Source of the DNA: Penelope pileata
Lineage: Eukaryota > Chordata > Aves > Galliformes > Cracidae
NCBI GenBank assembly: GCA_013396635.1
Contig: WBMW01005277.1
Span: forward strand, 210,694-274,693
Direction: 5' to 3'
DNA: 64,000 nt
Positions 55,557-64,000 of this stretch are shown here, one piece after another. Position numbers and translations under genes: made by a program. The notes beneath the pieces were generated by a model, which searched no databases, was not told the DNA's origin, and saw only the letters and a program-made list of their open reading frames with translations. The number at the start of each line of letters is the position of its first letter. The stretch's first letter is position 1.

Positions 55557-58500
55557 CTCTGCTGGGTTGGGAGACACCAACACAACCAAACCAGTGCAGC
55601 ACATCAGCTCCTGCACGAGGCTGAAGGGGAATTCCGTATGCCCATCACATCTCAGCTTCGAGCTATCCCCCCTAAATCCCTCTGATGTTGGAGTTGAGCA
55701 GAGGTCACTTCCTTTGGGATGCCACCCTCAGCGTTACCAGGCACTGCCTGCATTTATTTGGTCCATCATCCAGCGCCTATTTTGTGCCTCTTTCATTTTT
55801 GACAGAACTGTGCCACACAGCAGCAAAGCCACAGAGGTTTTCCATCGCCTCCGAGCGAGCTCCTTCCCCAGAACAAAGCAGAAGTAACCCTGGTCACTCC
55901 CAGCCAAGCAGCCAGCACAGACACCTGCTTAATTATTTTTGCTTTGTAAATGAAAGCGGTGCCATGAGTTTAATAACCACTGCTTAGGAATAATTGGGGC
56001 GATTATTGTATGGCCCAGGGGGAAAATTGCAGCTTGTTATCTCTGGGGAGCAGCATTAGGATCCAGAAGATAATCAGAGGGTTATTTGTTGCACTTTGGA
56101 TGACATTTCTTATGGATTTGGAAGTGACAGAGATCAAACCGCGTTATTTGGACCACCCTCAAAGTGGGGAATCCACACAGCAGCACCTGGAGCTGCCCAG
56201 GACAGCACTGGTGGAAGGGGCACGCGTTGGGGAGGCCAGGACTGAGCCCAAACTCTTCCAGATCTGTATCACTCATCTTTTTTTTGTCATTATTTTCTTA
56301 AAGGAGACAACGCTCAGGCCAGAGATGCTGGAGAGGGTGCAAAAGGATGGAGATGCCACCAACCAGATCCACGCACGGCCACGGGGTTCCTTGAGACTTT
56401 CCCTCCCCACCCCACTTGATGGCTTTTGCCCGTCCTCTGGGTGAGAAATTGAGGCTGGAGCAGGAGCAGCGCTCACACAGCAGCTCAGCACCAGGGTCAG
56501 GTCCCAGCACTGAGCATCCTCCCTGCTCTCTGCTGGGGGTTTGCAGCACAGGAGCCCCCCCACATCCCCCATGACCCCGGCAAACAGGATCCAGTCGGGC
56601 TCAGGGGAGCGCTGAGCCACAGCTCCGCTATCGATCCCACGATCAATGACAATTCAAGGCCTGGAAATGACAATCCTCACATCCCAGCCAAGGTTGGGCG
56701 CGGGGAGGAGGGAGCTCCCTCGGAGCCCGGGTGCAGCAGGTGGGTTGCTTAACAAATTGGCCGCAGAACAAGACAAAAGGCACCGAAGAGGGAGATCTGG
56801 CGGGCCCGGGCCTTTATCTCCGACACGTTGGCAGCCAAATCTCTGTGCAATATTTATCAGGGGTGAGCGGGCAGGAGGACTGGCAGCCGACGCACAGCGA
56901 GGGATTAGAGGCACCCGCTGCCATCCTTATCTCTGGGGCAGACGCGCAGAGGAAGGGGTGGTGGAAGCTGCCAGGCAGCCCAGGGCAGTCAGGTTTGAAG
57001 CCATTTGGGGACTTAACGAGCCCAAAGTTGATTAGCTCAGCTGATGGGAGCAGAGAGGAAGCACCCAGGGCAAACCAGCACATCTGCATCCCCACGAAGC
57101 CCTCACAGCATTGCACAGCCGTGGGGAGGGACACAGCAAAGCTGCCCCAAATGCACCAGCACAAACCTGGTAAAAATCCACATTTAAAGCGGGGAGTGTG
57201 GGAGCTGCTCTTCTCTCTTTCCCACTTTGTTCAGCCATAAGGCGAAGGCAAAAGACGCTGTGCCCTCGGGTGCTCTCACATTTCCAATGTCAGAGCTGTG
57301 AGTGCCTCGTGAGCAGCAGATGCCATGTGGCACTCTGCAGTCGCCCCAAAAAGCACAAGGGAAGGAACAGACCCCTCCATCTCTGCAGAGCTCCGAGCAT
57401 GAGAGTTTCTGCACACCCGGCCCCCGTGGCCAAGCACAGGGCTGCTTCATCTCCTGGGAATCCCCAGCTCTCACACAACTGCTGGTAATTAACTCACTGA
57501 CTGGCTTTGCTTTTGCTGAGATTGCACGTTCAAGATGGGCTCCATCTGCTCCGTGCATGGGTTGAGTTCCTGGGGGCAGAGCAAACAACCTCTCCTCCAT
57601 TTAAAACAAGAGGAGAAAATTGTGTCATCCCCAGAAGCAGGGGACAATGCCAGGACCAGCAGCTGCCCAGAGCCACCAGCCCTGGTGCCACGCACCGACC
57701 TCGTGCCAAGCAGTGTCCCCACCGGGTCCTCCGCAGCCACCAGCTCCATCGCATCATTTCAGGGAATTTGCATCTCTCTGCTTAATTTGTCTTCAAGGCA
57801 AACATGAGCACGAGCAGCCAAATGGGAGCTCGTTTTTGGAGATGCTGGGAAGCCGACGTGCTGATCTGTGAGCCTGGGGGATACGGACGTGCACCCCTCC
57901 CTGCACGGCCCAATTCCTCCCATTTGAAATGGCTCTGGGGCAGAGCACTGAGGAGCAGCACCACTGGAGGAGCTGTCAGCCTCAGCCCTTCCCTCCAGGC
58001 CCCCCAAACCCCCCCCCAGGTCGCTCCAGAGCTGCAGCAGCAGCAAATCTCAGCTCAGCCCGAGCAGAGCAGCACGGGGCACGTGGTGCTCGTTGGGTCC
58101 CCCTGCACCCATCCTTTGTGTCCTCAGCCTTTGAGCAGTTCTTCTCCTCTGCTGCAAAGGAACGCGGTTGTTGCAACATTGCTTTCATTTGTCTGCCAGC
58201 ATCAGGGATGCTCTGCTCCCATCGGTGCTGTTTGGAGGATGCTGGCGCGCCGCCGGCGTTAACTCTTCGGCTCCTGTGCAAGCTCAGGGCACATGAGCTG
58301 CCTCCTCCATCCCAGCTCTGTGCTGCTGGCACACAGCAGAGGGAGATTGGGTGTCCCCCCTCGGCTCCCCCCAGCCTTTCCTTAATGAGTTTTGTTGGTG
58401 TCAGAGAGAATAAGGGAAAACGCGATCCGTACAGTGACAAGGGCACGGGGACAGAGAGCTGCCAGCGAAGCTGGAGGAACACAGATGGACGAATGGCTTT

Positions 58501-59035
58501 GGACAAGTGGGGCAGCATGGAGGGATGGGAGAGGTCTTCTGCCCCTCCCCACCCAGAGGAGCTGGGGGTCCCATTGTCCTGCACGCATCCTGCACTGCAC
58601 CTGGGTGTGTGCAGGCGGTGCTGGTACCCACCCGTGGTCCTGGGCACAGACCAGGACTGCCCCAGAGGATGAGCCCTTATCTGGGCATGGGGGAAAACAA
58701 AGGAGGAGCCAAAGTGGAGACAGCTCACAGGGAAAGCATTCCAGGACGGTCCTTGCACAGAGGTTTTGCATCACCTCACGCTAATTGCTTGAGCTAATGA
58801 AGCCGCACGCTCAGCTCAGCAGCTTTGCACAGCGCTTCCGTCCAACTTCAGCTCGCAACGTGTCGGCCCCAACTCCGCAAAGCTGCAGCTGATCGATGGC
58901 ACCGCTGCCAGGACAGCAGAAAAGCACAGAGAGCCTCGAAGGGGTGCGAGGAAAGCACAGCAAACCCAGAGCAAAGGGCACCCAGACCCGAGGGTGATGA
59001 GCAGCAAAAGGTGGAGGGAATCCCAGGTGTGCTGC
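55557..59035. other. Intergenic; AT-rich and GATA-motif blocks
   Basis: No exon recognised. The blocks at 55,915-56,130 and 56,640-57,030 are unique and less GC-rich. The second has three TTATC(T/A) words at 56,814, 56,854 and 56,927. Elsewhere only chance frames are present. Confidence 0.4.
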
Positions 59036-59039
59036 CCCA

Positions 59040-59480
59040 GGTGTGCAATGCAAACTGCAGGTGCAACAACGCAGCATGCAGGTGCAACAACAACACGATG
59101 TGAAAGTGCAATGCAGATTGAACCTGCATGCTGTGTTGTTGCACCTGCAATGCAAATTCTGGGTGCAAGAAATTGCAGGCACTGCAACAAATCATGCAGG
59201 TGCGATGCAAATTGCAGGTGCTGCCATGACACAGCATGCAGGTGCAACAACAAATTGGCATACAGGTACGATGCAAGTAGCAGGTGCTGCAACAATGCAG
59301 TATGCAGGTGCAACAGCAGCACGACATGAAAGTGCAATGCAAATTGCAGGTGCAACAATACAGCATGCAGGTGCAATGCAAATTGCAGGTGCAGCCACAA
59401 CTCAGCATGCAGGTGCAACTCAGCACGCAGCTGCAGCAGCAATGCGGCGTGCAGGTGCAATGCAAATTGCAGGTGCAAGG
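59040..59480. repeat. Irregular GCAGGTGCAA minisatellite
   Basis: Words GCAGGTGCAACAA, CAGCATGCAGGTGCAA and AATGCAAATTGCAGGTG recur about 20 times with irregular spacing. Gln/Val-rich frames on plus and Cys/His/Leu-rich frames on minus stay open across it as artefacts. Confidence 0.88.
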
Positions 59481-61790
59481 TTCTTCCCAAGCTGCCAGCA
59501 AGGAGCTCTGGCTGCAGGAGATGGCCCCCAGGAGCCCATCTCCTGCCCCTGGGTCAGTTCCTGCAGGCAGAGCCCCAGAAGAGCCCCAGCACCTCCAGGT
59601 CCCCATGGTTAAGCGACTCCGCCTCTTTGTTACCCCGAGCGCAACGCTGAAGTTTTAAATAGAAAGATATCAAAATAAAAGATAATTGTTGAGAGAGATG
59701 AATAGGGGGGAGGAAAAAGAAAAAAAAAAAAACAAAAAAAACATCAGCATAGAGGAACTCTTGTCTAATTTCTCACCCACGCAGAGCGCAGCGATATTAG
59801 TGCCTTCAACTCTGGTTCGTAAAAGCTTTCACGGCTTTATTACCAGCTCCCCGAACAGCTTGTCCTTTTAATAAGCCAAGGCCTCCAGATAGCATGTCTG
59901 CCCACGGGAGATCCCATCAGGATGTGGTTAATCCGGGCAGAAATAGCACAGAGCATCGCCGCGCTCAGCCGAGGGAGTCCTCACCTGGGGTAGGAAAGGG
60001 TTAAAATCCACCAAAAATCCGGGGCGGGGAGAGGGATGCTGGATATCCTCGACTTCCCCGCTGCCAGCGTTGGCCACGGGGGCCTTTAATTATCCAAACT
60101 GCTGCCCCTCACCGAATTAAATGCCGCCGAGGATGACTCAGTGCTTAATGGACCTCGCGCTGGGGGAGCCAAGCGGGCGCAGCATCCAGCGGTGGAGAAG
60201 CTGCACGGGGTGAGCAGCCCTGGCTGGGGGCTGCCTGCAGGGATCACATCTGCCTCGGGGTAACCCCTGCGAGCAGCTCCAGCCCTGGGTGCTGCAGCTC
60301 AGCCCTTCACACGGGTGATGGGGATGTGCTGAATTCAGACATCCCATGGCATCACCAAGCAGCACACCCTGGGGACTTATTTCTTGATGCTTAGATGCAG
60401 AGATTTCCTTCGGATGGTCTCAGAGATGCTCAGGTGTGGCTCAAACAACAGGAATAATTGGGTGCTAAAAGGAGCAATGTGAGGTTTGTCCCTGCTGCTG
60501 TTAGCCTGAACCATGATGATGGCAAAGCCAAAGCCATCGTGGCAACACCGAAGCCATCACGGGAAGGAGCAGCTCCACTAACAGCCTCATTAGTCCCACC
60601 AAGATGCTGAGGCTCTGCCTCCCAGCAGATAATTAATGATGTGCTCTACAATTAGGAAGCCCTGGAGCTCACCTGACCTATGTGGAGGCACCAAAGCCTC
60701 TCTAAATTCAGAGGTGGAGCAAAGTGGTGGACATTGGAAATGGGGTCTGGGAGAAGTGGAACCCGGCCCCATGCAGATGGGACAGCCAAGAGCTGCTCCC
60801 CCAGTGGGGAATGTGCACATAGCAAGTCCACAGTGCCTCATTTGAATACAATTTACTGTTGCTAATGATGCTGATGGTTAATTCCCCAAGCTAGGAAGCA
60901 TTTGGCCCCAAGATGTGCTCCTGGAAGCGGTTTCAGATGAGCAATCTATGATCCCAGAGCTGATGGAAGCACTTTGCAACCCATTAGCAGAGATGGGCTG
61001 CAAAGACGTTTCAGGTGTCGCTCAGTTGGGGTTCAAGGGGGGCTTGGATCCCCCCCATCTCCTCCAGGATTCCTGATAGGAGGGGGTGAGGGAAGGGATG
61101 GACACTGCACAGCCTTGCAAAGCTCCCCCAGCTGCAAAGCTTGGGGGAAAACACGGGGCAAACAATGGCACCATCACTCCTGCAAAGCAGCAAAGTGCTG
61201 CCCCGAGTCCCTGGAGGAAGATCTTTGTGGCAAACCACATTTTAATTCCAACTCTCACTTTGAATGCACAGAGATTGCAGGGCCGGTCACCCCAAGGGTG
61301 CTCCCACCCCAGCAAGCAGCAGCGCCCAGCATCTCCGCTCACGTGGTGCTTAATAGACTGCTTGGAATTGAATCACCTCCCATGGCACAGCTGGGTGGCA
61401 GGTGCAGATAAAGAAGCAATTTGCAAGGCAGGGCTGCCTGCGCCCAGGGAGCAATGGCAGGGCACAACTTGGCCCTGCAGGGAGGGAGAGCAGCACTTAC
61501 CCCACCTTGCCCTGGGAGCGCTTCTGCCCTGGGGATGATCTTCCAAGAAGCAGAATGGAAGTTTGTTTCGGTAACAAAGATGTACGTGATGGAATGAAGA
61601 CAAGCATCGCTTGAAAGGGGAAAAATTACCTTCAGGGCTGGAGTCAGCCCAGGGATCAAGCTCACAAGGTGCTCTCGAGACACCCTGCCTGAGCTGTGCT
61701 GGGAGGCTCAGCAGTGCAGCACCTTCCTTTGATTACATTTTTCCTGCTAATTAGATCTGTGAGCATGCCTGAGGCACAGGCAGCTGAGGG
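59481..61790. other. Intergenic; candidate conserved block at 59,610-60,140
   Basis: The block has AT-rich stretches (AAAATAAAAGATAATTG, GGCTTTATTACCAG, CCTTTTAATAAGCC) and a TGACTCA word at 60,134. No exon is recognised anywhere in the interval. Confidence 0.4.
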
Positions 61791-61797
61791 GAGCTCT

Positions 61798-62262
61798 GGA
61801 TCCACAGGGGCTGAGCAGCCCTGGGAAGGAGGAAGGATGCAGCTCTGGGAGGGGAGCATCCCTTGGAAGGAGGAAGGATACAGCTCTGGGAAGAGAGCAT
61901 CCCTAGGAAGGATGCAGCCCCAAAAAGGGAGCATCCCCCCAAAGAAAGGATACAACCCTGGGAAGGAAGAAGCCCTGGGAAGGATGTAGGATGCATCCCC
62001 AGGAAGGAAGCATTCCCGGAAAGGATGAGGGAAGCATCACAAGGAAGAGAGCAGCCCTAGGAAGGATGAAGGGGGCATCCCCGGGAAGGACGAAGGATGC
62101 ACCTGTCAGAAGGGAGCATCCCTAGGAAGGATGCATCTCCAGAAAGGATGAAGGATGCAGCCCTGGAAAGGAGGAAGCCCTAGGAAGGATGAAGGATGCA
62201 GTCCTAGGAAGGATGCAGCCCCATGAAGGATTAAGAGAGCAGCCCTGGGAAGGATGAAAGAT
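61798..62262. repeat. GGAAGGATG-type minisatellite, about 18-36-bp units
   Basis: GGAAGGATGCAGCCCTA-like units and their variants recur more than 20 times. The plus strand is purine-rich. Period alternates between about 18 and 36 bp. Confidence 0.88.
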
Positions 62263-62606
62263 GCAGCACTGCTCCCCTCCCCTCTTCACACCCACTGTGC
62301 TCAGCTCCCAGCCCTGACCTTTAAGCCTGCGTGCCTGCTGTCTTGCTGCTATCAATTAACACCTGGGGCTAATCATTAGCTCCTCACCAGTCCCACGGCC
62401 CTCAGCTGGCCCCGCTGCCTCTCCCAGCAGGAATCAGCACAACCATCACGTGGCTCCCCCGAAAAATAACACGGAAACGCTCGCACTCCCCACGCTCCAC
62501 TCGACTCCAAGGATGCAGCTGCATCCTTCCTGGCTGGGGGCCAGCGCTGGGGAAGTTTCCTCCCGCTGCTCGCCCCCTCCCCAGCTCCTGCAGGAAGCAG
62601 CCCCCC

Positions 62607-62850
62607 CGAAAATGCAATTCCCATTTGGAAGTGCCCCCCAGGAAATACAATTCCCATTCGGAGTGCTCACCCCAGGAAATACAATTCCCATTTGAAGGTC
62701 CCCCAGAAATGTAATTCCCATTTGGAGTGCCCACCCAGGAAAAGCAATTCTCATTTGGAGCCCCCCAGAAGTGCAATTCCCATTTGGAGTCCCCCCCAAG
62801 AAAACGCAATTCCCATTTGGAGGACCCCAAGAAATGCAGTTCCCGTTTGC
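62607..62850. repeat. Minisatellite, 29-34-bp unit, 8 copies
   Basis: CAATTCCCATTTGG (or a close variant) begins at 62615, 62648, 62682, 62712, 62745, 62774, 62807 and 62837. Spacing varies through the length of the intervening C-run. Confidence 0.93.
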
Positions 62851-63800
62851 AGGTGCGGAGCTGCTTTGCTCTGGGGTTTTTTGCATGGTGGAAAGCAAAG
62901 GTTTGCAAGAGCATCCGTGTGCACATCTGCTCCAGGCTGAAACCCCACCGCTGCCGCTGGCGGTGCATTTACTGCCGATAAAACCACAGCAGAGGATGAC
63001 TTGTCATCCAGGAAAAAAAGAAGGGTGGGGGGAAAACAACCCCTTTGTAAGGGTTCTTATCCCTAATCTGAGCAGCACTTCATCTCCTGGTTTCCACCCG
63101 GAGCCCTGGAGGAGAGGCAGTGTCAGCAGGAGGTGTTGGCTTTGCAGCTGTGTCTCCCAGAACTGACAGGGGGTACTGGGGTCCCCCAACCCCATTTCTG
63201 TCCCCACTGGGGGGATCTCCCTATAGGGTCCCACTGCAAAGCCCCATGTTTCTGCTCCAGCATGGAAATGGTGGAGAGTTTGGAAGAGGATGCTCCAGAA
63301 TGAGACCATTCTCATGGTCTCATTGGGGTTCCAAAAATGGATTTGGGGATGGGGTGTGGATGCCTTGCTGTACCCCAGACTCTCCGCATTCCCATGGGGT
63401 GTGGGTCAGGCAGTGAGGGCATGCTGTCACCTTTGGGCCAGGTGACAGCTCTCAGGGTGAGCTCAGGGTCTCTTCCCAACCTCATTGGAGCACTCCCTTC
63501 CATTTGGCCGCAGCCGTCGCACCGGGAGCAGCGGGCAGGGACTTGGGGGGTGCTCACAGCGAGGGGCTGAGCGGGGGCCCAGCTCCAGGGCGGGGAGCAC
63601 GGAGGTGAAGGGGCTCGGAGATGCTGCAGTGCTGTCCAGGCAGTGCCCTGCAGCCCTCTTGCAATGCTCCGGGGAGGAGGAGAGCACCCAGCACCCAGCG
63701 CGCCCTGCACGGAAGGGTGCACTGTGCACAACCCAGGGAGAACAGCACCGTTCTGATGGCTTCAGAAACACCCAAGGGTGGGCAGCCAGGAAAGGGGCAG
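62851..63800. other. No gene recognised
   Basis: Unique intergenic sequence with only chance frames. Confidence 0.5.
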
Positions 63801-64000
63801 CGCGTCCTGCGTGGGGCGGGGTCTGCTCCCCACCGCGGTGAGCCCCGTGCCGGGGCCGTGTCCCAAAGCGAGTGCCCCGCTGCTGCCCGAAACGGCCGGA
63901 GCCACCGAGCAGAGACAGCCGCGGGTGAACCCCGGAGGGCAGCGGAGGTCGTGGCAGGGGAGAGCGGGGTCAGGGCAGCGGGGGGAGCCCGGGGGGGTGC
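63800..64000. promoter_or_regulatory. CpG-rich end of window, possible start of next CpG island
   Basis: CG dinucleotides and G-runs become dense to the end of the window (GCGGGGTCTG, CCGGGGCCGTG, GAAACGGCCGGAG). It may be the edge of a promoter of a neighbouring gene beyond the window. No exon is seen. Confidence 0.35.

Noticed and set aside
59043..59612. Gln/Val-rich and Cys-rich frames on both strands
   Set aside because: By-products of the GCAGGTGCAA repeat.

Overview
The window comes from a bird nuclear genome, probably a galliform-like species, although the species cannot be fixed from the sequence. Three things point this way. There are many CR1 LINE fragments with the avian tail (CATTCTATG / TTCTATGA motifs and the FIND-D, FAD-TKLGG and SKAF-type reverse-transcriptase blocks). 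One vertebrate gene with GT-AG introns can be read completely. The GC-rich flanks are crowded with minisatellites, as is common on avian microchromosomes. Nothing is bacterial or viral in organisation, and most open frames in the window are chance or repeat-driven.

The only protein gene I can support is RACGAP1 (MgcRacGAP/CYK-4, the RhoGAP subunit of centralspindlin), on the minus strand. I reconstructed 16 coding exons between 50,389 (ATG) and 44,034 (TGA). Every junction is GT-AG and in phase. The exons sum to 1,890 nt, or 629 codons plus stop, against 632 residues in human. The protein has an N-terminal coiled coil, the PLK1/ECT2 docking segment, a C1 zinc finger with all eight ligands, and a RhoGAP domain with its arginine finger. 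A non-coding first exon ends at 51,567 inside a CpG-rich promoter that carries CCAAT boxes, a CHR-like element and two YY1-like motifs.

Layout: 1-43 kb (downstream of the gene) has no recognisable gene. It holds scattered CR1 copies (about 5.0, 15.5-16.4, 23.0, 28.0-28.6, 31.3-31.7, 33.4, 36.9-37.75 and 38.8-39.4 kb) and minisatellites with units of 10, 11, 14, 15, 41, 44, 50, 78 and 86 bp. It also holds two assembly defects: an 844-base gap with the same about 240 bp on both sides, and a 435-bp segment repeated across a single n. RACGAP1 occupies about 43.2-51.6 kb. From 51.8 to 64 kb there is no recognisable exon. AT-richer blocks there look like conserved non-coding DNA, and they alternate with more minisatellites (26 bp, an irregular GCAGGTGCAA type, GGAAGGATG, and 29-34 bp).

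I found no undescribed system of genes. The most unusual signals are repeat biology. The CR1 3' tail is amplified with the same 44-bp period at four loci, and an 11-bp array sits at the same point inside separate CR1 reverse-transcriptase fragments.
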